NCBI GenBank assembly: GCA_025464625.1
Contig: JAOAUZ010000002.1
Coordinates: 248,001 to 312,000, forward strand
DNA from: Rickettsiales bacterium
Lineage (GTDB): Bacteria > Pseudomonadota > Alphaproteobacteria > Rickettsiales > SXRF01
Direction: 5' to 3'
Length of the DNA: 64,000 bases
Shown here piece by piece: positions 26,878 to 37,002 of the stretch; the stretch's first letter is position 1, and each line of letters begins with the position of its first letter. The translations under genes were made by a program, and so were the position numbers. Below the pieces are notes generated by a model. The model did no database searches, was not told where the DNA came from, and was given only the letters and a program-made list of their open reading frames with translations.

Positions 26878-27863
26878 CTTTTTATCTTATTCTCTCCTTT
26901 TCAGTGTTTTTTATTTCGTTGATTGGCACAAAATTAGTCATTCTTACGCTTAAAAACCGACCAACAACACCAAATATTGATTTACTGCTTGGAAAACGTA
27001 AAGCCCCGACACCAGCCAATGGCGGTATCGCAGTGGTATTTGCAATAATTATTGGTCTTCTAGGAACCGAAGTAAATAGTGTTTATAAGATTATTCCTTC
27101 AATTTTTTTACTTACTGGATTGCCTTTACTTAGCAGCATTATGCCATTCCCAAGGACGATAAAATTGGCTGCGCGCTTGGCTGCAATTATCATTTCAATT
27201 GGTGTTTTTCCTAGCCCTATATTTAGCGATTTACTCCCACCATTATTTGATAAAATATTAGCTGTATTTTTTTGGTTGTGGATAATTCATAGTTTTGACA
27301 AACTAGAAAAGGTTGATGGATTACTACCTGTCCAAATGATTACTATCGGTGCTGGATTGAGTGCCATAACCATTTTATCTGAGGCATTTTTTTCTGACCT
27401 ATCTATACAAGCGTTGGTTTTTACAATGGCTGGTGTAGGTTTTTTATGGTGGAATCATTATCCAGCAAAAGTGTTCGCTGGTGAAATAGCCAGCGTGCCA
27501 GCTGGTTTTGTCGGTGGATACTTGCTGTTGCTGGCTTCAAGCCATGTCTATTTTGAAGCAGCCCTTATTATACCTGCTTATTTTCTTGCTGATAGCTTTA
27601 TCACTTTTTTCAACCGTCCTTTTTCAGAAAAACTGGATAGAGAACAAAAACCCACCGCACAACCTCTATATTGCTTGCGCGCAATCAGAAAAAGCAAAGC
27701 TCCGCAGTGGGTGATCCGTACTATAACTGGAATAAATATGCTTCTTATATTTTTGGAAGCGCAAATATTAATTAGTCCGCAAATGTTGATATTCAACCTG
27801 ATTATCGCTTACGCTATGGTATTTACTCTGGTCTGGTATTTTGCACGCATGGCAAGAAAATAA
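26874..27863 (+). CDS. degenerate MraY/WecA-family phosphoglycosyl transferase
   Basis: A 329-residue polytopic protein with about 10 helices. The layout follows the polyprenyl-phosphate HexNAc-1-P transferase family: TPANGGIAVV (about 45-54), then the usual Asp-Asp site, an N..DG loop and a PAKVFAGE segment. Catalytic residues are altered: the DD site reads SSIMPFPR (about 88-95), the NxxNxxDG loop reads HSFDKLEKVDGLL, and the GDxGS motif reads GEIASV. It may be inactive or have a changed role. It overlaps mutL (ATGA) and precedes a capD-like gene by 4 bases, suggesting surface-glycan work. Confidence 0.7.
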   Translation: MTFYLILSFSVFFISLIGTKLVILTLKNRPTTPNIDLLLGKRKAPTPANGGIAVVFAIIIGLLGTEVNSVYKIIPSIFLLTGLPLLSSIMPFPRTIKLAARLAAIIISIGVFPSPIFSDLLPPLFDKILAVFFWLWIIHSFDKLEKVDGLLPVQMITIGAGLSAITILSEAFFSDLSIQALVFTMAGVGFLWWNHYPAKVFAGEIASVPAGFVGGYLLLLASSHVYFEAALIIPAYFLADSFITFFNRPFSEKLDREQKPTAQPLYCLRAIRKSKAPQWVIRTITGINMLLIFLEAQILISPQMLIFNLIIAYAMVFTLVWYFARMARK

Positions 27864-27867
27864 TAAT

Positions 27868-29775
27868 ATGAGTCTATATAAATCTAACCGTTCAGTCCGA
27901 AATCTTATCGCAATCCTGCATGACACTATCATGGCAGCGGCTAGCTTTCTGCTAGCTGTATATATCCGCTTGGGTGATGAGCAAATAACTGATTCATTTT
28001 CTTATTTATTGGTAGGAACGACAACGTTCACTTTAGTGTGTATAGCCGTTTTTTCCTATATGCGCCTGTATCGCGGTTCATGGCGTTACGCCTCCATGCG
28101 CGATTTAACTACTATTGTTAAAGCCGTAACTTTATCGATATTGATTTTTGCAGTATTGATGTTTGTGTTTAACAGACTCAGTGGCTTACCGCGCTCAGTA
28201 TTATTTATAAACTGGATGCTACTGTTAATGCTGCTTGGTGGTCCTCGTTTTATTTACCGCGCCCTTAAAGATCACACGATAAACTGGAAAATGACGCTGG
28301 AGGAATTGAATAAAATTCCAGTCCTGCTGATTGGCGCAGGTGATTCTGCCGAACAATTCATCCGCAACAGCCAACGTGACAACCTATCACCCTATGAAGT
28401 TGTAGGGATGGTAGATGATGATCCCGCACAAAAAGGGCGGACTATCCACCGCGTAAGTATTTACGGTAACAGCGAAATAATTCCAACCATTGTAAAAAAG
28501 CTTGCCCGCAAAGGACAGAAGCCACAAAAACTTATAGTAAGTGATGAGGAAGTTTCTGGCTCAAGTATGAGCCACTTGCTTGATATAGCCGACAGTTTAG
28601 GAATACCGCTCGCACGTTTGCCTAGACTCAGCGAATTCAAGCAAGGTATCAGTAACAAAAAAATTGATGTTCGCCCCATTGCAGTTGAAGACTTGCTCGG
28701 TCGCTCGCAACATGTTTTAGACCGCAAAGCCATGCGTGAATTAATTGAAGGAAAAAGCGTATTAATCACAGGCGCAGGCGGTACTATAGGTGGAGAATTA
28801 ACGAGACAAATAGCATCTTATAATCCCAGCAGGCTGATAATATTAGAACTTAGCGAATTCAATATATACCAAATCGAGCGCGAGCTGCGCGGTACATTCC
28901 CATATTTACCACTTAACTGCGTACTTGGTGACGTGCGTGACGAATCGCATGTAGAAAATGTTTTTGTAAAACATACACCAGAATTAGTTTTTCATGCAGC
29001 CGCAGTTAAACACGTGCCTATTGCTGAATATAATATCGAAGAAACCATCCTTACCAATGTCTTTGGCACACGCAATGTTGCTGAAGCCTGCCTAAAACAT
29101 AAATCCCAAACGATGGTTATGATCTCAACTGATAAGGCGGTAAACCCAACTAATGTTATGGGCGCAAGTAAACGCCTAGCAGAAAGTTTCTGCCAAGCAC
29201 TAGGACAACAGGAACAAGTGGAAAAAAGTAATAATACCAAATTTATCACCGTGCGTTTTGGCAATGTGCTTGGCTCAACTGGCTCGGTTGTGCCATTATT
29301 TAATGAGCAGCTGGCAAAGGGTGGCCCTATAACTGTTACCAACTCTGAAATGACCCGCTATTTTATGACCGTTCGCGAAGCGGTAGAGCTGGTTTTACAA
29401 GCATCAGTTCTCGGTCGTGACATGCACGATAAGCAGGAATATATTTTCGTGCTGGATATGGGAAGACCAATGAAAATTATGGATCTTGCCCTGCAAATGA
29501 TAAAGCTGGCTGGGCTTAAACCTTATATTGATATTGATATTGTCTTTACTGGCTTGCGCCCCGGTGAAAAACTGTATGAGGAGCTATTTCACCTGTCAGA
29601 AAACATTGTTAAAACCGCGCATGAGGGCATTTTTCTAGCTTCTCCGCGCGAAACCGATCTAAAAACCCTCAAAAAATCCTTTTCTTCACTGCATGAAGCC
29701 TGTAAGTTGCGCCACTCCAGCACGGCTTTAGAGCTGCTGAGAAAACTAGTTCCTGAGTTTGCACCAAGAAGATAG
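27868..29775 (+). CDS. CapD/FlaA1-type UDP-sugar dehydratase/epimerase, membrane
   Basis: A 635-residue protein: four N-terminal membrane helices (about 12-125), a Rossmann-like regulatory domain beginning PVLLIGAGDSAEQF (about 152-165), and an SDR domain with VLITGAGGTIGGELTRQ (about 296-312). Its active site has STDKAVNPTNVMGASKR, where Met replaces the usual SDR Tyr, as in inverting 4,6-dehydratases such as PglF, WbpM and FlaA1. It probably makes a UDP-4-keto-6-deoxy sugar for surface polysaccharide. The ATG at 27868 was chosen over an upstream in-frame ATG lying inside the previous gene. Confidence 0.87.
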   Translation: MSLYKSNRSVRNLIAILHDTIMAAASFLLAVYIRLGDEQITDSFSYLLVGTTTFTLVCIAVFSYMRLYRGSWRYASMRDLTTIVKAVTLSILIFAVLMFVFNRLSGLPRSVLFINWMLLLMLLGGPRFIYRALKDHTINWKMTLEELNKIPVLLIGAGDSAEQFIRNSQRDNLSPYEVVGMVDDDPAQKGRTIHRVSIYGNSEIIPTIVKKLARKGQKPQKLIVSDEEVSGSSMSHLLDIADSLGIPLARLPRLSEFKQGISNKKIDVRPIAVEDLLGRSQHVLDRKAMRELIEGKSVLITGAGGTIGGELTRQIASYNPSRLIILELSEFNIYQIERELRGTFPYLPLNCVLGDVRDESHVENVFVKHTPELVFHAAAVKHVPIAEYNIEETILTNVFGTRNVAEACLKHKSQTMVMISTDKAVNPTNVMGASKRLAESFCQALGQQEQVEKSNNTKFITVRFGNVLGSTGSVVPLFNEQLAKGGPITVTNSEMTRYFMTVREAVELVLQASVLGRDMHDKQEYIFVLDMGRPMKIMDLALQMIKLAGLKPYIDIDIVFTGLRPGEKLYEELFHLSENIVKTAHEGIFLASPRETDLKTLKKSFSSLHEACKLRHSSTALELLRKLVPEFAPRR

Positions 29776-29796
29776 CAATAAAAAAGAATATAAAAA

Positions 29797-31338
29797 ATGA
29801 CTATAACCCGCGCACTGATTTCTGTTTCTGATAAGACTGGCTTGCTTGAATTTGCTAAATTTTTGGCAGGTCAGAATATTATTATTCTCTCAACTGGCGG
29901 CACAGCAAAAACCCTGCGCGATGCAGGAATTGCTGTAACTGAAGTATCAGACCATACTGGCTTTCCTGAGATTATGGACGGCAGGGTGAAAACCCTGCAC
30001 CCGAAAATTCACGGTGGAATACTTGCTATTCGCAGCAATGAAACACATAAAAAAGCTCTGAGCGACCATAATATAGAAACCATAGACCTTGTGGTTATCA
30101 ATCTCTACCCCTTTGAAGAAACGGTTGCTAAGGGCGCAAATTTTGAAACCTGTATTGAAAATATTGATATTGGCGGCCCCAGCATGGTTCGCAGCGCAGC
30201 TAAAAATCATGAATTTGTTACCATAGTAACTGACCCAAATGATTATGCTGTTGTGATGGAAGAAATGAGGGCAAATAAAAATTCCACCAGCCTTAAAACC
30301 CGCAAACTCCTTGCTGCTAAAGCCTATAGCAAAACCGCTGCTTATGATGCGGCTATCAGTGGATGGTTTAACGCACAAAATGAAACACCATTTCCACAAA
30401 ACCTGACCATTGCTGGAAGCCTGAAACAATCACTGCATTACGGCGAAAACCCACATCAAAAAGCAGCTTTTTATGCCACAGGAGAGATGGCAGGAACACT
30501 CGCTGGTGCAAAGCAGGTGCAAGGCACAGAACTTAGCTATAACAATCTTAATGACGTAAGTGCCGCCTTTGAATTGGTGCGGGAATTTGAGCAACCAGCG
30601 GTGGTAATAGTCAAACATGCTAACCCTTGCGGTGTAGCAGTTGGCACAAATATAGTAGAAGCATTTAGCAAAGCTCTAGCCTGCGACCCTGTTTCAGCTT
30701 ATGGCGGAATCATTGCCACTAACCGACCGCTAACTAAAGAATTCTGTGATGCTCTCGGTAAATTATTTTTGGAAGTGATGATTGCACCAGATGCAGACGC
30801 TGAAGCTATCTCCACACTTTCCAGCCGCAAGAAGTTGAAACTTTTGCTCTCTGGCAATATCAGCAAACCAAGCGCAAAGATGACAGTTAAAACTATCTCT
30901 GGTGGATTTTTATATCAGGAAGATGATGTAATCATCACTAAAGATGAACTTAAAACTGCAACTAAAGCCGTACCAAGCAAGGCTCAACAGGAAGATTTGC
31001 TGTTTGCCTTCACCGTTGCCAAACATGTGAAATCCAACACCATAGTGCTTGCTCGTGATGGCGCGACGGTTGGAATTGGGGCAGGGCAGATGAGCCGTAT
31101 TGACTCCACCCGCATCGCCTGCTGGAAGGCAAAAGAAGTAGGGCTGGGCACCGCAGGCTGCGTGCTGGCTTCCGACGCATTTTTCCCCTTTGCCGATAAT
31201 GTGGAAATGGCGGCACAGGCAGGAATTTCTGCCATCATTCAACCCGGTGGCTCAATGCGTGATGCAGAAGTGATAGAAGCAGCCGATAAACATAATATCG
31301 CTATGGTGTTTACCAGCATTCGCCACTTTAGGCATTAA
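29797..31338 (+). CDS. purH: AICAR transformylase / IMP cyclohydrolase
   Basis: A 513-residue bifunctional enzyme for the last two steps of IMP synthesis. The N-terminal MGS-like cyclohydrolase domain (about 1-145) has LSTGGTAKTLRDAGI, GRVKTLHPKIHGGIL and NIDIGGPSMVRSAAKNH; the transformylase domain has LSYNNLNDVSAAFELV, VIVKHANPCGVA and the C-terminal SDAFFPFADNVE...IQPGGSMRD. It converges on the glutamate dehydrogenase gene with one base between stops. purD is at 54.4 kb. Confidence 0.96.
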   Translation: MTITRALISVSDKTGLLEFAKFLAGQNIIILSTGGTAKTLRDAGIAVTEVSDHTGFPEIMDGRVKTLHPKIHGGILAIRSNETHKKALSDHNIETIDLVVINLYPFEETVAKGANFETCIENIDIGGPSMVRSAAKNHEFVTIVTDPNDYAVVMEEMRANKNSTSLKTRKLLAAKAYSKTAAYDAAISGWFNAQNETPFPQNLTIAGSLKQSLHYGENPHQKAAFYATGEMAGTLAGAKQVQGTELSYNNLNDVSAAFELVREFEQPAVVIVKHANPCGVAVGTNIVEAFSKALACDPVSAYGGIIATNRPLTKEFCDALGKLFLEVMIAPDADAEAISTLSSRKKLKLLLSGNISKPSAKMTVKTISGGFLYQEDDVIITKDELKTATKAVPSKAQQEDLLFAFTVAKHVKSNTIVLARDGATVGIGAGQMSRIDSTRIACWKAKEVGLGTAGCVLASDAFFPFADNVEMAAQAGISAIIQPGGSMRDAEVIEAADKHNIAMVFTSIRHFRH

Positions 31339-31339
31339 T

Positions 31340-34300
31340 CTACACAAAAACCCGCAGGTGATTGAGAGCGACCATCAGTTTTGACAGGTTGATAATCTCG
31401 CCAGATTTTATTTCCACTATAAAATTGCCGAAACGCTCTAAAGCCTCCTGCCTATCTTCCTGCCAATCAGCAAAACTCTTTCCAGCAGTGATTACTGATA
31501 TTGCCAAGCGACGCTGCTCATCATAAAAATCGCCAAGAATTGCTTGAGCAGCAAGCCTATCAAAATAAGAATCCATATTGATATTTTGTGAGCAGGAGCG
31601 CAGCCAATCTAAATGCAATTTACTGCCTATCTCACCATAGATTTCACTTACAGACGCAGTATCTTTTTTGGTCTGGCGAGCGATGGTGATAATATCAAAA
31701 ACTGACGATAATTGCTCTAAATCACCATTCATATCCTTAATCGCTGGCGCAAAATCCTTGATAACTTCAGAAATATTAATCGGCAGGCGAACATTACGCA
31801 GCAGCCAGAAAATAGAGCGTTCAACAAATTTCTGAATAGTAAAAATTGTTTCCATCTGCGCTGTAGTATCCATCTTCGTATCAATATTTTTCCACATTTC
31901 TGGTAAATTGAATAAATCGCGCACAATTATATAAGCCGCATTTACATCACGCATAGAAACGTTTAAGTCTACCGCCATGTTGAAGGTAAAAGTTGTTCCC
32001 GCATAATTTACGATGTCATTGGTTATGAGTGTTGCGATAATTTCTCTCCGCAAAGGATGTTTTTCTATCGCACCCACAAATTCCTCGCGCATCGCTTTCG
32101 GGAAATATTTCTTCAGATCGGAAACAAAATATTCATCATCAGGAAGGTTAGATTCCAGCAAGCTATTATAACGCGCCATCTTGCTATAAGAGAGCAATAC
32201 AGCCAGTTCTGGACGGGTAAGCCCTTTACCCGCAGTTTTAAGCTCTGCAAGCTGCTTGTCGCTCGGTAAAAATTCTATTGCCCTGTTGAGCAAACCAAGT
32301 TTTTCCAACTGATGAATCAGGCGAATCTGCGAATCAATAAGTTTAACTCCGCGTGCCTGCTCAATACTTAAAGCCTGAGTTTGCAAAATATTATCTTTCA
32401 GCACCAACTCCGCCACCTCATCAGTCATGGAAGCAAGCAGTGCATCACGTTTTTCCAATGTCAATTTTTTGCTGGAAATTTCGCCACTGAAAGCAATTTT
32501 TATATTAACCTCATGATCCGAACAATCAACACCAGCCGAGTTATCTATCGCGTCGGTATTTATCCTGCCACCACTGCGTGCATATTCAATACGTCCCTTT
32601 TGCGTGAAGCCAAGATTCCCGCCTTCACCAACGATCTTACAGCGCAACTCATGTCCATTAACGCGCACTGCATTATTCGCACGATCACCAACCTGTTCAT
32701 CGCTTTCATCCTGCGCCTTAACATAAGTTCCAATACCGCCATTCCATAGCAAATCAACAGGCGCGAGCAAAATAGCGCGGATTAATTCATCAGGTGTAAG
32801 GCTTGCTTTGCTAATACCAAGTGCAGCTTGCGCTTCTGCGCTCAAGCTAATACTCTTTGCGCTACGCTCATAAACGCCACCGCCTTTGGAAATGAGTTTT
32901 TTATCATAATCAGTCCAATTAGAGCGTGGTAATTCAAATAATCTTTTGCGCTCAACGAAACTGGTTTTTTCATCAGGAGTTGGGTCTATGAAAATATGCA
33001 AATGGTTAAATGCCGCTATAAGGCGCATATTCTTTGAAAGCAACATACCATTACCAAACACGTCACCCGCCATGTCACCAATGCCAGTTGCAGTGAATGT
33101 TTTGCTGTCTATATCAACACCCATCTCTGCAAAATGACGTTTAACCGAAATAAACGCACCCTTAGCGGTAATCGCCATTTTTTTATGGTCATAACCAACT
33201 GAACCACCAGAAGCAAAAGCATCACCCAGCCAGAAATTATAGGCAGCAGATACAGAATTAGCAATGTCTGAAAAGCTTGCTGTGCCTTTATCAGCAGCAA
33301 CCACCAAATACGGGTCATCGCCATCATGACGAACTGTTTGCGCAGGCGGAACGATTTTTCCAGCAACGATATTATCCGTAATATCAAGCAATCCGCTTAA
33401 ATATAATTTATAGCAGGCAATTCCTTCTTCCTGCAATTTATCACGAGCAGCGGGTGCTTGTTTCAGCACGAAACCACCTTTAGAGCCAACTGGCACTATC
33501 ACCGAATTTTTTACCATCTGAGCTTTCATTAATCCCAGCACTTCAGTGCGAAAATCATCTGGTCTATCCGACCAACGTAAGCCTCCACGCGCTACTTTAC
33601 CGCCACGCAGATGGATGCCTTCCACGCGCGGTGAATAAACAAAAATTTCTGCAAAAGGCACTGGTTTTGGTAAGTCAGGAACATGTGCCGAATTGAATTT
33701 GAAAGAAAGAACTGGCTTTTGTGCGCCATCACTTCCTGATTGAAAATAATTGGTGCGCAAAGTTGCGTTTATAAGCTCTATGTAACGACGCAAAATACGA
33801 TCATGCACCGCGCTTTCCACCTGCGCCAGTTGCTGTTCAAAATCAATTGTTGGTTGGTTGTTGCCCGTTGCTGGGTTAAAACGTGATTCAAAAAATTCCA
33901 CGATATTTTTTACAATCTGTGGATAGGAGATGAAAGCCTGACTAATTGCTATTAATCCATGCACAAACCCAGCTTGCCTTAAATATTTAGCGTAAGCGCG
34001 CAGCAACACCACTTGCCTGAAACCCAGTCCTGCCTTCAAAATAAGAGAATTCAAGCGATCATTTTCCATTTCCAATCGCCAGATTTTCAACAATGCTTCT
34101 TCAAGAAGTGGTTTGATTTTATCAAAATCAATTTGAGCTTCGCTTATATGCTGCAAACGAAAATCACGCACCCACACCGCCACATTATTCAGATTTTGTG
34201 GTTTAACCAAAAAGGGATGCTCTTCAATAACTCGAAAGCCAGCATTTTCCAGCATCGGCAGAATGTCAGAAAGAGCAATTTCTTCATTAGGATTATAAAT

Positions 34301-35980
34301 TTTCAAATGAAAAATCTGTTTGTTTTCTGCCTTATGAGAAAGTTCTAACGCTAAACTATTAGTGGCTATTGCCTGTTCTATTTTTTCAATGTCAGCGACT
34401 GCTTCTTTGGTGCTGTAGCTATTAATATAGCTTTGTGGAAAAGAATTTCCATAAGTATGCGCCAATTTTTCTGCTGCTTTTTCACCATGCCGCGCAACCA
34501 AAGAATCAGTAAGCAAATCTGCCCACTGATATGCACATTTAGCGATTTCTTTTTCCACAGCCTGCAAAGAAACTTTAGGAATATCATTCGGAGTGGTGCG
34601 AATAATCAGGTTCAGGCGGGCAAGCGGTGCTTCGTTAATCTGCGTGGAAAATGAGGAGCTAACACCATTATAACTGCGCTCGATAATCTGCTGAATCTGA
34701 CGGCGCAGCTCTGTGGAAAAACGCTCACGCGGAACAAATATCATAAAGCTGATAAAACGCTCAAACACGTCCTTGCGTGCAAAAATCCGTACAGTTGGCT
34801 TGGATTCCAGCGCCAGAATACCCATGCTTGTTTCCAGCATATCATCATCTGACATTTGGAAAATTTCATCCCGCGGCAAAAATTCCAAAATAGTCTTCAG
34901 TGATTTTCCATCATGGCTGGCGGGATCAAATTCCGAACGCTCCAAAACGCGGGCAACCTTGCGTCTGATAAGGGGTATTGATTCCGTGCTTTGATAATAA
35001 ACATTAGAAGTAAACAGCCCTAAAAAGCGAATTTCACCAACAACATTGCCGTTTTTATCAAACTTTTTAAGCCCAATATAATCCATCGGCACAGAGCGAT
35101 GCACCAGCGAACGGCGGTTTGATTTGGTGATTTCAATTAACTGCGGAACAAGTAGGAAATGACGTTGTTCAAGTGGCATTGCCTCTATTCCGCGCGGGGC
35201 AAATTCATCTGCAAGTTTCAAAATACCAAGCCTAGAATCAGGAATGACAGCAAATATTTCTTTGCCCTTATCATCAAAAAATTGATACTCCGCGTAGCCA
35301 AGAAAAATAAAGTTTTTATCGACTATCCATTCTAAAAAATCACGCACTTCATCTACAGAATCCACACCTGTAGGCTGTTTATATGATTTTAGAGAGCCAG
35401 TCGCAAATTTGGCTTTCTCCATGATTTTCTGCCAGTCTTCAACCGCTGCCCGAACATTCTGTAATATCCATTCCAGATCCAATATAAATTGTTCAGATGT
35501 CGTGCCTTCTGGCAAAGCTGAAATCTCAAAATGGATGAATGATTCTTTCTTTTCGCTTTTATCACTAAGAGCAGAAATTTTTCCGCCCTTATCACGCGAA
35601 ACATTTATTATAGGATGGATGGTATTATAAATGGTAAAGCCACGACGTGTAAGCTCGATCGAAAGTGAATCTACCAGAAATGGCATATCATCATTGATGA
35701 GCTCAAGCACAAGATGTTTAACCTCATATCCGTGCTGTTTTTTATCAGGTGTAAAAATTCGGATTTTCGGCGCACTTCCAACGCGTTCGCCCATAAATTC
35801 AAAGGCATTCTTCGCCACAGCAATGGCAATATCTGGTTCTAAAGCCAGCAAATCATCAACGGGCAATTTTGCATAAAATTTGGAAACAAAATATGAAAAA
35901 TCTTTGCTGGAATCTTTAGGTAGGGCAGAAATGATTTTGGCAAGATGCGCGCTCTGTTGTTGCAAGTAGGATGTAATCAT
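31340..35980 (-). CDS. NAD-specific glutamate dehydrogenase, large type
   Basis: A 1,546-residue enzyme of the 170-180 kDa class, oxidising glutamate to 2-oxoglutarate. N-terminal ACT-like regulatory regions (first about 600 residues) precede the catalytic block with GGKVARGGLRWSDR, DDFRTEVLGLMKAQMVKN and VPVGSKGGFV (about 790-845), and the later GGNLGFTQKGRIEYA segment. Length is close to rickettsial homologues (about 1,580). I start at the ATG at 35980; an upstream in-frame ATG at 36037 lies in a palindromic repeat and adds non-family residues. It lets glutamate serve as a carbon source. Confidence 0.94.
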   Translation of the reverse strand: MITSYLQQQSAHLAKIISALPKDSSKDFSYFVSKFYAKLPVDDLLALEPDIAIAVAKNAFEFMGERVGSAPKIRIFTPDKKQHGYEVKHLVLELINDDMPFLVDSLSIELTRRGFTIYNTIHPIINVSRDKGGKISALSDKSEKKESFIHFEISALPEGTTSEQFILDLEWILQNVRAAVEDWQKIMEKAKFATGSLKSYKQPTGVDSVDEVRDFLEWIVDKNFIFLGYAEYQFFDDKGKEIFAVIPDSRLGILKLADEFAPRGIEAMPLEQRHFLLVPQLIEITKSNRRSLVHRSVPMDYIGLKKFDKNGNVVGEIRFLGLFTSNVYYQSTESIPLIRRKVARVLERSEFDPASHDGKSLKTILEFLPRDEIFQMSDDDMLETSMGILALESKPTVRIFARKDVFERFISFMIFVPRERFSTELRRQIQQIIERSYNGVSSSFSTQINEAPLARLNLIIRTTPNDIPKVSLQAVEKEIAKCAYQWADLLTDSLVARHGEKAAEKLAHTYGNSFPQSYINSYSTKEAVADIEKIEQAIATNSLALELSHKAENKQIFHLKIYNPNEEIALSDILPMLENAGFRVIEEHPFLVKPQNLNNVAVWVRDFRLQHISEAQIDFDKIKPLLEEALLKIWRLEMENDRLNSLILKAGLGFRQVVLLRAYAKYLRQAGFVHGLIAISQAFISYPQIVKNIVEFFESRFNPATGNNQPTIDFEQQLAQVESAVHDRILRRYIELINATLRTNYFQSGSDGAQKPVLSFKFNSAHVPDLPKPVPFAEIFVYSPRVEGIHLRGGKVARGGLRWSDRPDDFRTEVLGLMKAQMVKNSVIVPVGSKGGFVLKQAPAARDKLQEEGIACYKLYLSGLLDITDNIVAGKIVPPAQTVRHDGDDPYLVVAADKGTASFSDIANSVSAAYNFWLGDAFASGGSVGYDHKKMAITAKGAFISVKRHFAEMGVDIDSKTFTATGIGDMAGDVFGNGMLLSKNMRLIAAFNHLHIFIDPTPDEKTSFVERKRLFELPRSNWTDYDKKLISKGGGVYERSAKSISLSAEAQAALGISKASLTPDELIRAILLAPVDLLWNGGIGTYVKAQDESDEQVGDRANNAVRVNGHELRCKIVGEGGNLGFTQKGRIEYARSGGRINTDAIDNSAGVDCSDHEVNIKIAFSGEISSKKLTLEKRDALLASMTDEVAELVLKDNILQTQALSIEQARGVKLIDSQIRLIHQLEKLGLLNRAIEFLPSDKQLAELKTAGKGLTRPELAVLLSYSKMARYNSLLESNLPDDEYFVSDLKKYFPKAMREEFVGAIEKHPLRREIIATLITNDIVNYAGTTFTFNMAVDLNVSMRDVNAAYIIVRDLFNLPEMWKNIDTKMDTTAQMETIFTIQKFVERSIFWLLRNVRLPINISEVIKDFAPAIKDMNGDLEQLSSVFDIITIARQTKKDTASVSEIYGEIGSKLHLDWLRSCSQNINMDSYFDRLAAQAILGDFYDEQRRLAISVITAGKSFADWQEDRQEALERFGNFIVEIKSGEIINLSKLMVALNHLRVFV

Positions 35981-36032
35981 GAGTAAATACTTCTTATAAT
36001 TAAATAAAATTAGATAAAGGATTTCTAAACTT

Positions 36033-36121
36033 GTCATCCCGAGCTTGTCGAGGGATCTTTACAATTGAAAACAATTATAATGCAAAGATCTCTCACATTC
36101 GCTACGCTCGTTCGAGATGAC
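36033..36121. repeat. palindromic repeat, copy 2 (intergenic)
   Basis: An 89-base palindrome with outer arms GTCATCCCGAGCTTGTCGAG and ...CGTTCGAGATGAC and inner AAGATCTCTC. It is the longest of the five copies. It sits between the divergent glutamate dehydrogenase and cysQ genes and so is in both upstream regions. Confidence 0.85.
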
Positions 36122-36160
36122 AAATAAGGTTTTTAGAATTCCCATAAAAAAATACCGCAT

Positions 36161-36925
36161 ATGAATAGCACTAATTATAACGAATATCTAGTCTCAGCTT
36201 GCGAAATTGCACGCGCGGCTGGGCATATAATTATGAATTATTTTTCAAATGGTTACTCTAAAAATAAGAAGTCTGATGATAGCCCAGTTACCGAAGCAGA
36301 TATTGCTGCCAACAAATATATAACAGAAAAACTAACCGATATTGCATCCCACATCCCCATTATTGCCGAAGAAGATGAAATTATGGGAAGTAGCGAACAT
36401 AAGCGGTTTTTTCTGGTAGATCCGCTGGATGGAACGCGCAGTTTTGTACGCGGTGAGCCAGAATTTACAGTAAATATCGGGCTTATAGAAAATAACCAGC
36501 CCGTATTTGGTGTTATTTACTGCCCACCGCAAGATATACTCTATTTTGGCATGGTGGGCGAAAACGCCTATAAACAAACGGGAAGTGACAAACCGCAAAT
36601 CATAAAAACGCGCAGCGCAGCAAGTGATGGTTTAACAGTGGTACGCAGTCGCTCACATCCTTCTAAAGCCACGAATGATTATCTGCAAACATTGCGGATA
36701 AAAGAATTAGTCAGCGGTTCTAGCTCGGTAAAATTCTGCATGGTGGCGGAAGGCAGTGCGGATATTTACCCACGCTTTGGCAGAACCATGGAATGGGACA
36801 CCGCCGCTGGTCACGCTATCCTAAATGCCGCAGGTGGGCGCGTTGAAACTGCAGACGGAAAACCGTTTTTATATGGAAAAAAAGGATTCGAAAATCCTGC
36901 TTTTATAGCGTTTGGGAAGAAATAA
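36161..36925 (+). CDS. cysQ: 3'(2'),5'-bisphosphate nucleotidase CysQ
   Basis: A 254-residue inositol-monophosphatase-fold enzyme. Metal-site motifs: DSPVTEADIAAN (about 40-51), AEEDE (about 68-72), VDPLDGTRSFVRGEPEFTVN (about 87-106) and the C-terminal EWDTAAGHAIL. The SSSVKFCMVAEGSADIYPRFG segment (190-210) matches CysQ rather than SuhB or HisN. It removes the 3'-phosphate from PAP/PAPS. Palindromic repeats flank it on both sides and it stands as a single plus-strand gene among minus-strand neighbours. Confidence 0.87.
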   Translation: MNSTNYNEYLVSACEIARAAGHIIMNYFSNGYSKNKKSDDSPVTEADIAANKYITEKLTDIASHIPIIAEEDEIMGSSEHKRFFLVDPLDGTRSFVRGEPEFTVNIGLIENNQPVFGVIYCPPQDILYFGMVGENAYKQTGSDKPQIIKTRSAASDGLTVVRSRSHPSKATNDYLQTLRIKELVSGSSSVKFCMVAEGSADIYPRFGRTMEWDTAAGHAILNAAGGRVETADGKPFLYGKKGFENPAFIAFGKK

Positions 36926-36929
36926 TATT

Positions 36930-36997
36930 GTCATTCCGAATAAAATGAAGAATCTTATCATTATAACGTAAAGACCTCTCGACAAGCTCGAGGTGAC
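36930..36997. repeat. palindromic repeat, copy 3 (intergenic)
   Basis: A 68-base copy starting GTCATTCCGAATAAAATG and ending GCTCGAGGTGAC, between the convergent cysQ and gshB genes, beginning 5 bases after the cysQ stop and ending 5 bases before gshB. It may serve as a shared hairpin at both transcript ends. Confidence 0.85.
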
Positions 36998-37002
36998 AGT
37001 GG

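Noticed and set aside
35981-36037. Upstream extension of glutamate dehydrogenase
   Set aside because: The extra ATG falls in the palindromic repeat, and the added residues have no family likeness; the ATG at 35980 fits better.
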